Shown here: piece after piece, positions 8,303 to 16,241 of the stretch | Position numbering within the stretch: the first letter of the stretch is position 1 | Layout of the letters: each line of letters opens with the position of its first letter | Origin: Clostridiales bacterium | Lineage (GTDB): Bacteria > Bacillota > Clostridia > Oscillospirales > JAAYOS01 | Assembly (NCBI GenBank): GCA_012520195.1 | Contig: JAAYOS010000074.1 | Span: 1 to 44,270 of the forward strand | Direction: 5' to 3' | Length of the DNA: 44,270 bases | Notes under the pieces: model-generated | Databases searched by the model: none | What the model was told of the DNA's origin: nothing | What the model saw: the letters and a program-made list of their open reading frames with translations, nothing else | Translations under genes and position numbers: made by a program

Positions 8303-8955
8303 GATTGGCCCCCCTCACTCTTACTTATCTTGCGTTTTCTGTTGTTTTGAATCATCGTGATTTTTTGCTTTCCGGCAATGATGAAGCCGAGGGTGAGGAA
8401 CCCGCCTACTGGCATGATCATGAGCATTGCGGGCTGTATTTTGCCGCCAAATGTGAGGTCGAGCTCGAAAGGCAGTCCGCTGAAAAGTGTGCCATTGCCC
8501 AATATTTCTCGAATGATAGACATAAGCAGCAGCGTAAATGTAAACCCGAGCCCCATCCCAAGTCCGTCGATTGCCGACTTAAGTACACCATTCTGCGAGG
8601 CATAGGCTTCGGCACGTGCAAGTATTATGCAGTTTACGACGATAAGGGGGATGAATATTCCGAGGGAGTTTGATATATCGGGTAGATACGCCTGTAGCAA
8701 CATATCCACAGCCGAGACAAATCCCGCAATGATTACCACATAACTGGCGATTCGAATCTGGTTGGGTATAACCTTTCGTAGTAAAGATATAACGACATTT
8801 GAGCATATAAGTACTACTGTTGTTGATATCCCCATTCCGAGGCCGTTTACCACAGATGTACTGGTTGCAAGAGTGGCGCACATACCCAGAAGTAGGACCA
8901 TGATCGGGTTCTGTTCCCAGATGCCCTCCCTAAGCTGCTTGAGGATTCCTTTCAT
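8299..8955 (-). CDS. rnfE: Rnf complex membrane subunit E
   Basis: About 218 residues, six predicted membrane helices and the RnfE-type opening MKGILKQLREGIWEQNPIMV. It is the paralogue and partner of RnfA and carries conserved GMCATLA and VNCIILARAEA segments with the paired cysteines. Start: GGGAGGTGG lies 8 bases before the ATG at 8955; an in-frame ATG at 8973 would put the ribosome site inside the gene. The start lies two bases after the rnfG stop codon and the gene overlaps rnfA at its end. Confidence 0.95.
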   Translation of the reverse strand: MKGILKQLREGIWEQNPIMVLLLGMCATLATSTSVVNGLGMGISTTVVLICSNVVISLLRKVIPNQIRIASYVVIIAGFVSAVDMLLQAYLPDISNSLGIFIPLIVVNCIILARAEAYASQNGVLKSAIDGLGMGLGFTFTLLLMSIIREILGNGTLFSGLPFELDLTFGGKIQPAMLMIMPVGGFLTLGFIIAGKQKITMIQNNRKRKISKSEGGQS

Positions 8956-8957
8956 CT

Positions 8958-9812
8958 CTATGCCACCTCCCAAATATCATCCATGCTGCTGAAACTGAGA
9001 TACATACTTGTACTATTGTCCTCGGAGTTTGAGGTGGTAGCACCGCTAGTACCGTCGACACTCCCGTCGAATGTCACCTGACCTTCAGCATTTACTGTTA
9101 TGGCATCGAGGGCAGTATTAACGCCTCTGTTGACTGCTAGTGAGGTTACTGTTGCACCTGTGATTGCGTCGACATCGACATCGCCTCTCCCGATAGTTAT
9201 TGCACTCGGTGAGATATTTAGCGTCCCGTCCTCGTTCTGCACAGGGTAGAAGAGGCCATTATATTGGGACAAGAAGGACTCATCATTTGCCTTAGTGCCC
9301 AGGCCGGCGGTCTCCTGCATTGATGTTATTGCAACACCCACAACGCGTTTTTCATATCTACCCTCATTCATAACTACTTCGATGCCCACAATCATATTGA
9401 TGGGGCCGCCAAAGCCATAAGGTGCGACCTCGACGCAGTAGCCGTATGAGCCGTTAGGACGTTCGAGGGTGAATATTGTCAGGGTTTCAGTTGTGAAGGT
9501 CTTATCCTCAAGGACGGTGCTATTGGGCATGACCGCTAACAGGGCTTTGTTACGTGTTTCAATCTTTAGATTAGCAATTGGCTCCTTAGTAAGTGCGTTT
9601 ACTCCTGCAAGCATGACAGCTGTGATAGAAGTAATAAGAAACAGTGTAACTGCTAATTTTATGATCGCACGACGGTCTTTTGATAGGTCGCGGTTCTCGG
9701 TTGAGCGGTTCTCTTTCGAAAGACTGCGGTTCTCAGATGAGTGTTTCTCTTTCGATAGACGGCGACCCTTACTTGAGCGCTGCTTTTCAGGTTCTTTCTT
9801 CATATTACTCAT
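8958..9812 (-). CDS. rnfG: Rnf complex flavoprotein subunit G with repetitive N-terminal tail
   Basis: 284 residues. RnfG carries covalently bound FMN on a Thr. Here DAITGATVTS (about residues 214-223) fits the ApbE flavinylation site, with the second-to-last residue (about T222) the expected acceptor. One membrane helix (about 49-70) follows an unusual charged cytoplasmic tail built on a 12-residue repeat, SKEKHSSENRSL then SKENRSTENRDL then a partial copy. Near the C-terminus DGTSGATTS resembles a second flavinylation motif with Ser at the acceptor position. Start: the ATG at 9812 overlaps the rnfD stop (ATGA) and follows AGGTG; an upstream ATG at 9890 would run deep into rnfD. Identity is certain; the tail and second motif are unusual. 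Confidence 0.93.
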   Translation of the reverse strand: MSNMKKEPEKQRSSKGRRLSKEKHSSENRSLSKENRSTENRDLSKDRRAIIKLAVTLFLITSITAVMLAGVNALTKEPIANLKIETRNKALLAVMPNSTVLEDKTFTTETLTIFTLERPNGSYGYCVEVAPYGFGGPINMIVGIEVVMNEGRYEKRVVGVAITSMQETAGLGTKANDESFLSQYNGLFYPVQNEDGTLNISPSAITIGRGDVDVDAITGATVTSLAVNRGVNTALDAITVNAEGQVTFDGSVDGTSGATTSNSEDNSTSMYLSFSSMDDIWEVA

Positions 9813-10804
9813 TTCTTCGCACCTGCCTTTTTCCAAGTGGGTACTCCGTAGCGGCGAGGACGGAACGCCTTGTCGAGGATCCATGCACATGCGTTCATTA
9901 TCAGGATGGAGAAGGATACGCCGCCGGCATATGAGCCGAAATAACGTATAAAAACCGTAATCAGACCGCAGCCAATGCCGAACAAAATCTGGCCACCACG
10001 AGTTACTGGAGATGTGGCATAGTCGGTCGCCATAAAGACAGCGCCGAGCATGAGACCGCCAGACAGTATGTTATATAGCATCCACTGCAGATTATCGAGT
10101 CCTCCGCGTGGGAAGATATATGTAATTACGGCAACAGTGCCGATATAGAACAGAGGTATTCTTGGGCTTATGACTTTGCGTAAAACGAGATACACGCCAC
10201 CAAGTAATAGGACAATGGCAGAGGTTTCACCTAGGCATCCGCCATGCTGGCCTAACAGCATTTCCATTAAAGTGTAGTTGGGGAGCGTTACCGCTTTCAA
10301 TGATGCGAGGGGTGTTGAGGATGTAACAACATCTACAGTTGAGCCGAAGAGCGGAGCTCTCTCAAAGACCTTTGGCCAGGTGGCCATAATGCCAGGCCAT
10401 GACAGCAGAAAAACCCTGGCGGCAAGCGCCGGATTCATAAAGTTCTTCCCGAGGCCGCCATACAGCTGCTTGACTACGATGATAGCGAAAGCAGCTCCTA
10501 CTACAGCCATCCAGTATGGTGCGGAGACAGGCAAGTTAAACGCGATAAGCATACCTGTTACGACGGCAGATAGATCTCCGATGGTGTTTGACTTTTTCAT
10601 AAGCTTCCGATATAGGAACTCAAACACGATACAGGATACTGTGGATACGAGAGTTAAAATCAGTGAGCGAAATCCGAAATAGAAGATCGAAAGCACAAGT
10701 GCAGGTGAAAGGGCAATTATAACATCGAGCATAATCGATCTAGTATCCTCGGCTATATCGATATGCGGGTGAGAGGTTACCTGGAGTTGCTTGTTCATGG
10801 CCAT
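9809..10804 (-). CDS. rnfD: Rnf complex membrane flavoprotein subunit D
   Basis: 331 residues, polytopic, homologous to NqrB. It opens with the typical LQVTSHPHI segment. The flavinylation site reads VDVVTSSTPLASLK, with T164 the expected FMN acceptor. The conserved GGLGKNFMNPALAARVFLLSWP precedes it (the run given here spans two adjacent helices). RnfD forms much of the ion-translocating core. The start lies two bases after the rnfC stop, and the stop overlaps the rnfG start in ATGA. Confidence 0.95.
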   Translation of the reverse strand: MAMNKQLQVTSHPHIDIAEDTRSIMLDVIIALSPALVLSIFYFGFRSLILTLVSTVSCIVFEFLYRKLMKKSNTIGDLSAVVTGMLIAFNLPVSAPYWMAVVGAAFAIIVVKQLYGGLGKNFMNPALAARVFLLSWPGIMATWPKVFERAPLFGSTVDVVTSSTPLASLKAVTLPNYTLMEMLLGQHGGCLGETSAIVLLLGGVYLVLRKVISPRIPLFYIGTVAVITYIFPRGGLDNLQWMLYNILSGGLMLGAVFMATDYATSPVTRGGQILFGIGCGLITVFIRYFGSYAGGVSFSILIMNACAWILDKAFRPRRYGVPTWKKAGAKK

Positions 10805-10806
10805 CT

Positions 10807-12147
10807 TTAGTTCGCCCCCTTCTTCGTATCGTCCGAATCATTGTGCTGGTTAAGACGGATTTTTGCAACACCGAATGTCTGTGTGAGGAAGAGTCGCCCG
10901 GGGCAAACATATGAGCATGCGCCGCATTCGATACAGTCAGACACGTTCAGGTTAAGCACTTCTTGGAAGTTTTCTTTGTGGTAATACATGTACATATAGA
11001 GTGGCATAAGATTCATTGGACATGCTGTAACACAACGTCCGCACCGGATGCACACTTGTTCCTTTGAATAGATGTCGTCATACTGTAAAAACCCGAGAAA
11101 TGCGTTTGTCGCTTTAATGACCGGGATTTCTATGTCGGTAAGAGCAGTACCCATCATAGGGCCGCCCATGATAAGCTTGAAAGGCTCATCTTTGAACCCG
11201 CCAGCAGCGGCGACTAGCTCAGAAAAACAGGTGCCGATTCTGCACTTCAGGTTTTTTGGGTTTGCGATGGCACCTCCCGTGACAGTGACTCCGCGCGTGA
11301 TTAGCGGCATGCCAGTTGTCACAGCGTTGTGGATAGCAGCGCAGGTGTCGGTATTGAATACAGCGCAACCCACATCGCCCGGTAGTTTTCCGGGGGGTAC
11401 CTCCCTCTTTGTAATGGCGTATATGAGCTGCTTTTCTCCGCCTTGAGGATATTTGGTTTTCAGAACCTTTACTTTAATCGGAGAATTCTTCTGAGGAAGC
11501 ACCTTTTCGAATACCCGTACAGCATCCAGCTTGTTCGATTCGATACCAATGATGGCATTATCTACACGGAATATCTTCATCAGCACACGGATACCGCCGA
11601 TAATTTCTTCAGGAGTTTCCAGCATTGCCCGATGACCGGAGGTTATGTAGGGTTCACATTCTGAGCCGTTGATAATGAGTGTATCAACCTTGCCCAAGCA
11701 GGACTGGATCTTTGCGTGGGTTGGATATGCGGCACCACCAAGTCCGACAATACCTGCTTGACGAATTATCTTAATGAGCTCGTCGGCTGACAGAGACTCG
11801 ACAGAGCCCTTTGGTACTACCGACTCATGGAGGGTGTCGTTAAAGTCATTTTCGATAACGACGGAAGTTACCATACATCCATTTGGATGTAGCCGCGGCT
11901 CAACCGCTATAACTTTTCCGGATACTGATGCGTGAATTGGTGCGGAAACGGGCGCATTACTGTCGCCGATCATCTGCCCCATCTTCACCAAGTTGCCCTC
12001 TGACACTAGGGGCTTGCAGGGTGCACCAACGTGCATCTGCATCGGGATGACAACTGTGGCAGGAGCTGTGATAGACTCGAAAGCCTTCTTGTTAGTCAGA
12101 TCTTTCTTATCATCCGGGTGTACCCCGCCACGGAAGGAAAGAGCCAT
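10807..12147 (-). CDS. rnfC: Rnf complex NADH-reactive subunit C
   Basis: About 446 residues, a peripheral subunit holding the NAD(H) and FMN site and two [4Fe-4S] clusters. It opens with the RnfC-type SFRGGVHP motif. GLGGAAYPTHAK and LIINGSECEPYIT mark the nucleotide/FMN domain, and CIRCGRCVTACP with CIECGACSYVCP near the C-terminus bind the clusters. Start: AAGGTG lies about 6 bases before the ATG at 12147; the in-frame GTG at 12156 overlaps that site and is less likely. First gene of rnfCDGEAB, in the order usual for Clostridia. A TATAAT on the minus strand (12212-12217) may be the operon -10 element. Confidence 0.95.
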   Translation of the reverse strand: MALSFRGGVHPDDKKDLTNKKAFESITAPATVVIPMQMHVGAPCKPLVSEGNLVKMGQMIGDSNAPVSAPIHASVSGKVIAVEPRLHPNGCMVTSVVIENDFNDTLHESVVPKGSVESLSADELIKIIRQAGIVGLGGAAYPTHAKIQSCLGKVDTLIINGSECEPYITSGHRAMLETPEEIIGGIRVLMKIFRVDNAIIGIESNKLDAVRVFEKVLPQKNSPIKVKVLKTKYPQGGEKQLIYAITKREVPPGKLPGDVGCAVFNTDTCAAIHNAVTTGMPLITRGVTVTGGAIANPKNLKCRIGTCFSELVAAAGGFKDEPFKLIMGGPMMGTALTDIEIPVIKATNAFLGFLQYDDIYSKEQVCIRCGRCVTACPMNLMPLYMYMYYHKENFQEVLNLNVSDCIECGACSYVCPGRLFLTQTFGVAKIRLNQHNDSDDTKKGAN

Positions 12148-12211
12148 GTTTTTCACCTTCTATATTATTTATTTTCGGACCCCACCTTAATGACGATGAC
12201 CGCCATCAATC

Positions 12212-12217
12212 ATTATA
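12212..12217 (-). promoter_or_regulatory. Candidate -10 element of the rnf operon
   Basis: A perfect TATAAT on the minus strand about 65 bases before the rnfC start. I see no good -35 element at 16-18 bases, so this is tentative; the operon could also be read through from prmA. Confidence 0.35.
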
Positions 12218-12341
12218 CACTAAATAGACAGATTATGATAGAAAACATTTTGGAAACTTAATGAAATATTCGTTATATGAAGCTTTTGACCGAATATTGT
12301 TATAAATTTGTCAAATGGCGTAGTTCTGTTGTTGCATTCGG

Positions 12342-13328
12342 TTATGATGTTTGCGCTACGATAGCCGACCAACCTTCAGAGGTTATCGTCTCCACAATAT
12401 TCATGCCGGCATCAACAAGTGCATTTTCGACCTCGTGGAGCCTGGGTTCGATAATGCCGGAGGCTATGAAGACTCCGTCTTCCTTACTAATTGCGGCCTT
12501 AACAAGGGGAGGCAGTCTCATAATAACGTCGGCGACAATGTTTGCAAGCACAATGCGGTATTCGAGTGCGCCGCTATTGCTCTGCAATATGCGGTCTATT
12601 AGTTGTTTGTCGGTGAGCACATCACCGACATATGTTGTAAACCTTTCGGGGGAAATGCTGTTCCTCTCTGCATTCTTCATTGCAATAGGGACAGCATTAG
12701 GGTCGATGTCTACAGCTGTCGCTCTATCAGCACCCATTAGCAGGCCGCAGATTGAAAGAATGCCGCTGCCGCATCCCAAATCAAGCAGATTGTCACCCTG
12801 ACGGATATGCTTCTCAAGGAGCTCTAGAGAAAGCCTTGTTGAGGCGTGTGTGCCCGTTCCAAATGCCAGACCGGGGTCATTAATGAATACCGACCTGTTG
12901 GTTTCAGGTACGGGCTCCCATTCTGGAACTATAAGCAGCTTCTCGCCAATAGGAGTGATTTTGTAATACTGTTTCCAAGACTCTTCCCAGTCCGATTCCC
13001 GAACTGTGTTTAGAGAGATTTTGAGTGTGCCGAAATTGATATCCTCTAGCTGAGATGGCAGAAGTGCAACTTCCGTTCGCAATGTCGAAAGTGTGTCACG
13101 GCCTTCTGGAGTATCTGACAGATAAACAATTACAGCAGTAGGCGCCTTTTTCTGCTCGATAAGAGATTCGTCGACGTAGTCCCAGGTGGCCTTTTTGTCC
13201 TCAATAAACTCTTGGAAGTCAAGACTATCTTCAATTCGCATTCCCTCGATACCGATGGAAATTAGCTTTGCACAGACGGCGTCGACCGCCTGCGATGTGG
13301 TTTCTATTGAAACCTCTATCCAGTTCAT
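12342..13328 (-). CDS. prmA: Ribosomal protein L11 methyltransferase
   Basis: 328 residues. PrmA trimethylates ribosomal protein L11 using S-adenosylmethionine. The N-terminal L11-recognition domain (MNWIEVSIETT...) is followed by the conserved DPGLAFGTGTHAST segment (about 151-164) and SAM motif I, LDLGCGSGILSI (about 182-193). A later VLANIVADVI segment is the PrmA version of the catalytic-site motif. Start: AAGGAG lies 7 bases before the ATG at 13328; the ATG at 13349 has no such site. In many Firmicutes prmA lies after dnaJ; here no chaperone genes are adjacent. A minus-strand TATAAT at 13404-13409 and repeats of CTTCTTAG precede the gene. Confidence 0.93.
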   Translation of the reverse strand: MNWIEVSIETTSQAVDAVCAKLISIGIEGMRIEDSLDFQEFIEDKKATWDYVDESLIEQKKAPTAVIVYLSDTPEGRDTLSTLRTEVALLPSQLEDINFGTLKISLNTVRESDWEESWKQYYKITPIGEKLLIVPEWEPVPETNRSVFINDPGLAFGTGTHASTRLSLELLEKHIRQGDNLLDLGCGSGILSICGLLMGADRATAVDIDPNAVPIAMKNAERNSISPERFTTYVGDVLTDKQLIDRILQSNSGALEYRIVLANIVADVIMRLPPLVKAAISKEDGVFIASGIIEPRLHEVENALVDAGMNIVETITSEGWSAIVAQTS

Positions 13329-13403
13329 GGAGATTCTCCTTATCATCATAAATAAAATAAAGCTTCTAAAAACTTCTTAGAATAGAATCAAGCTTCTTAG
13401 ATA

Positions 13404-13409
13404 ATTATA
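13404..13409 (-). promoter_or_regulatory. Candidate -10 element of prmA
   Basis: TATAAT on the minus strand, about 75 bases before the prmA start, with only a poor -35 (TTTTAC). Between it and the gene, CTTCTTAG/CTTCTAAA-type words recur three times. Confidence 0.35.
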
Positions 13410-13435
13410 CATTTTTTTTGCGCAATGTAAAACGA

Positions 13436-13494
13436 TTTTAGTAAAATTAAAACCAGACTATAGAAACCACGCCTTGTGGAGTCTACAGTCTGGT
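13436..13494 (-). terminator. Intrinsic terminator of the citrate synthase gene
   Basis: A long hairpin: ACCAGACT (13452-13459) with AGTCTGGT (13487-13494), then TAGA with TCTA, then CCAC with GTGG, broken by small mismatches. On the minus strand it is followed by TTTTAATTTTAC. It lies about 70 bases after the citrate synthase stop. Confidence 0.75.
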
Positions 13495-13564
13495 ATACTG
13501 CTAAGTTTGGACATACTATTTTGCTTTCCAACTTGAGCAAATATCTTTCGCCATAAAATCTTTG

Positions 13565-14926
13565 CTATCTATCTTTTATCGGCACATAGGGTTTTTGTGA
13601 GGTTACATATCCATATGCAGGACGCATGATTCTGCCACCCGATACTATCTCTTCTATACGATGCGCACACCAGCCTGCAATACGTGCAATAGCAAAAAGT
13701 GGAGTATATAGCTCCTCGGGTATATCGAGCATCTTGTAGACCAACCCTGAGTAGAGATCAACATTGGCGCAGATTCTCTTCCCGTTACCCTTGCACTTGC
13801 TAAATATATCGGGAGTCAGTCGCTCCACAGCCTCCATGAGTGTGAAATCCTCGAGACAACCCTTCTTTTCGGCAAGGTCCTTTGCATATTGCTTGAGAAG
13901 GATTGCTCGCGGGTCCGATATTGTATAGACTGCGTGGCCCATTCCATATATCAGGCCAGTGAGGTCGTTTGCTCCACAGTTTATTATCTTCTCCAGATAA
14001 GATGCAATTTCTTCTTCGTCATCCAGGTCACGTACATTACCCTTGATATTATAGAACATCTCCATAACCTTGGAATTTGCACCGCCGTGTTTGGGTCCTT
14101 TTAGAGAGCCGATTGCTCCTGCTATTGCAGAGTAGGTATCGGTACCGGTCGATGATAGAGCACGACACACAAATGTCGAGTTGTTCCCGCCGCCGTGCTC
14201 CGCGTGGAGGACCAGCATGAGGTCTAGCAGTTGTGCCTCTTCGGGTGTGTAGGAGTTATCCCTGCGCAGCATATGCAAAAAGTTCTCCGAAACAGAGAGG
14301 TCCTCCTTAGGATAATGCAGGTAGAGCGATTCGCCGTCAAAGAAGCGCCGCTTAACAGAGAATGCGTCCGCGACTATTACGGGAAACCTTCCGATAAGCT
14401 CGATCGATTGCCTTACGACGTTCTTTAGCGAGGTGTCGTCGGGATTTGGATCGTATGAGTAGAGCGCAAGCACACTTCGTGCTAACTTGTTCATAATATT
14501 CTTGCTAGGCGCCTTAATGATCATGTCCTCTGTAAAACCCGGTGGAAGTTCGCGGGCGGCCGAAAGCACTCTGTCGAATGTGGCCAGCTGTTGCATATTC
14601 GGCAGTTTTCCAAGCATAAGAAGGTATGCGACTTCCTCGTAGCCGAAGGTTTTGTCACGCGCGTGCGAATGTACGATCTCCTCGACGTCGATACCACGGT
14701 AATACAGCTTGCCGGGGATTGGGTGCTGAACGCCATCCCACATTACATATCCCTGCACGCTGCCAATCCCGGTGATGCCTGCGATCACACCGGAGCCGTC
14801 TGCGTTTCGAAGTCCGCGTTTAACATTATAGTTGTTGTAGTGTTGGGGGTCGATAGTGTACTGTTCTTTGATATCTGAGCATAAACTATCTATATAGCCG
14901 GACAAGATTGAGTCGCTGTATTGCAT
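13565..14926 (-). CDS. gltA: Citrate synthase
   Basis: 453 residues, a type I citrate synthase condensing oxaloacetate and acetyl-CoA. Catalytic residues are visible: H280 in GPKHGGAN, H331 in GMGHAVY and D390 in ANVDLYSG; LHAEHGGGNN (H244) supplies the oxaloacetate-binding His. The length and the N-terminal extension before RGLRNADG match the longer clostridial citrate synthases. Start: GGGTGA lies 8 bases before the ATG at 14926. It is monocistronic, with its own promoter (14970-14998) and terminator. No aconitase or isocitrate dehydrogenase gene is in the window. It shares its upstream region, including a 9-bp dyad at 15014-15045, with the divergent spoIID. Confidence 0.95.
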   Translation of the reverse strand: MQYSDSILSGYIDSLCSDIKEQYTIDPQHYNNYNVKRGLRNADGSGVIAGITGIGSVQGYVMWDGVQHPIPGKLYYRGIDVEEIVHSHARDKTFGYEEVAYLLMLGKLPNMQQLATFDRVLSAARELPPGFTEDMIIKAPSKNIMNKLARSVLALYSYDPNPDDTSLKNVVRQSIELIGRFPVIVADAFSVKRRFFDGESLYLHYPKEDLSVSENFLHMLRRDNSYTPEEAQLLDLMLVLHAEHGGGNNSTFVCRALSSTGTDTYSAIAGAIGSLKGPKHGGANSKVMEMFYNIKGNVRDLDDEEEIASYLEKIINCGANDLTGLIYGMGHAVYTISDPRAILLKQYAKDLAEKKGCLEDFTLMEAVERLTPDIFSKCKGNGKRICANVDLYSGLVYKMLDIPEELYTPLFAIARIAGWCAHRIEEIVSGGRIMRPAYGYVTSQKPYVPIKDR

Positions 14927-14969
14927 CTGTTATCACCCGAACTTTCATGCATTTGGAATATGTTATGCA

Positions 14970-14998
14970 ATATTAACCCTTTGAGCAACAATTGTCAA
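14970..14998 (-). promoter_or_regulatory. SigA promoter of the citrate synthase gene
   Basis: Minus strand TTGACA (14993-14998), 17-base spacer and TAATAT (14970-14975), about 35 bases before the start codon. Confidence 0.7.
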
Positions 14999-15013
14999 GG
15001 GGTAAAATGTAAA

Positions 15014-15045
15014 ATTTGCAAGATTCAATATAGCAACTTGCAAAT
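15014..15045. promoter_or_regulatory. Perfect 9-bp dyad between gltA and spoIID
   Basis: ATTTGCAAG (15014-15022) and CTTGCAAAT (15037-15045), separated by 14 bases. It lies just upstream of the gltA -35 element and inside the presumed spoIID promoter region, so it could be an operator for either gene. A weak SigE-like -10 (GATTCAAA, 15048-15055) follows on the plus strand. Confidence 0.4.
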
Positions 15046-15082
15046 GGGATTCAAATGAGCCGCTCTTCGAAAGGAGTATGTA

Positions 15083-16153
15083 ATGAAGAAACTCATCATT
15101 ATGGCAATAGTACTCACACTCCTTACTTTTCTGCTTCCGGTGATGGCTGTTTGGGGGATGTCCGGCGAGGATAGAGAGAGCGATGTTGATGTTATTCCGG
15201 AAAACGCTGTTGAGGCTGCTGGCACGGTAACGATAGATAGTGATGAAGATAGCACTTCGAGTACCAATACAGCTAAAGATATTGATAGCCCGTTGACAGG
15301 CAAGGCGGATAGAGAGATATATGTGAGCGTAGAGATTGATGGTCGAGTTGAGACGATGACACTGCAGTACTATTTACTGGGTGTGGTATCCGCAGAAATG
15401 CCGGCATCTTATCCTACTGAAGCGCTAAAAGCCCAAGCTGTTGCGGCGCGGACATACACATATAGCAGAATGCTAGCTGCCCTCGCCGGCAAAAATGTGC
15501 ATGACAGCGCCGATGTTTGTACAAACCCCGGCCATTGCAAGGCATACATCGATTGGGAGCAGCAGACAGATGTTTGGGAGGAGATCGGCCGTACCGATTA
15601 CATTGATAAAATTGCAGATGCGGTAATGAGTACAGACGGAGAGGTTATGCTCTACGATTCGAAGCCTATTGTCGCTGTGTTCCATGCGGCGTCGGGTGAT
15701 TACACCGAAAACGCAAAAGATATTTGGGGAAGCGATGTCCCCTACCTTGTAAGTGTGGAGAGTCCCAATGGAGCGGATTACAAAAAAACCATTACCATCA
15801 GTGCCGAAGAGTTTCAAGAGATGATATATAATGAATATCCAGATGCACTGCTTACAGGAGAGCCGTCTGAGTGGTTTGGCGAGATAGTACGCACGCAAGC
15901 AGGTGGGGTAGAAAGCATTATTGTGGGAGGAGTTGAGGTTACAGGAAAGGAAATGAGAGAAATCTTTGATCTCCCGTCAACGAACTTTGACGCCATTCCA
16001 AAGAAAAACACAATCGTGTTCAATACGAAAGGGTATGGCCACTGCGTCGGGATGAGCCAGTACGGTGCAAGAGCGCTTGCACTAAAGGGTAAAAATTATA
16101 GAGATATTCTGCATTGGTATTATACAGATGTAGACATAAGAAAGCTCACATGA
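15083..16153 (+). CDS. spoIID: Stage II sporulation protein D, lytic transglycosylase
   Basis: 356 residues. SpoIID cuts glycan strands during engulfment, working with SpoIIP and SpoIIM at the septum. An N-terminal signal anchor (MKKLIIMAIVLTLLTFLLP) leads through an acidic linker to the SpoIID domain. The catalytic Glu lies in VVSAEMPASYPTEALKAQAV (E105), followed by ARTYTY. The DVCTNPGHC cysteine pair, FHAASG and GYGHCVGMSQYGA are family hallmarks. Start: AAAGGAG lies 6 bases before the ATG. It is convergent with the spoIIQ-like gene; they share a terminator. SigE control would be expected, but the promoter match is weak. Confidence 0.93.
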   Translation: MKKLIIMAIVLTLLTFLLPVMAVWGMSGEDRESDVDVIPENAVEAAGTVTIDSDEDSTSSTNTAKDIDSPLTGKADREIYVSVEIDGRVETMTLQYYLLGVVSAEMPASYPTEALKAQAVAARTYTYSRMLAALAGKNVHDSADVCTNPGHCKAYIDWEQQTDVWEEIGRTDYIDKIADAVMSTDGEVMLYDSKPIVAVFHAASGDYTENAKDIWGSDVPYLVSVESPNGADYKKTITISAEEFQEMIYNEYPDALLTGEPSEWFGEIVRTQAGGVESIIVGGVEVTGKEMREIFDLPSTNFDAIPKKNTIVFNTKGYGHCVGMSQYGARALALKGKNYRDILHWYYTDVDIRKLT

Positions 16154-16171
16154 TGGTGAGAGGCTCAAAAA

Positions 16172-16215
16172 AAGGCCGATTGCGAAGTTTTGCCTTCACA
16201 ACCGGCTTTGTTTTT
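16172..16215. terminator. Bidirectional terminator between spoIID and the spoIIQ-like gene
   Basis: AAGGCCG (16172-16178) pairs with CGGCTTT (16203-16209), extended inward by TTG/CAA and GAAG/CTTC with single mismatches. TTTGTTTTTG follows on the plus strand, and a T-run (GGCCTTTTTTTG) follows on the minus strand. Confidence 0.8.
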
Positions 16216-16241
16216 GTGCTGTACTGCTTAGGGCTAAGGGC

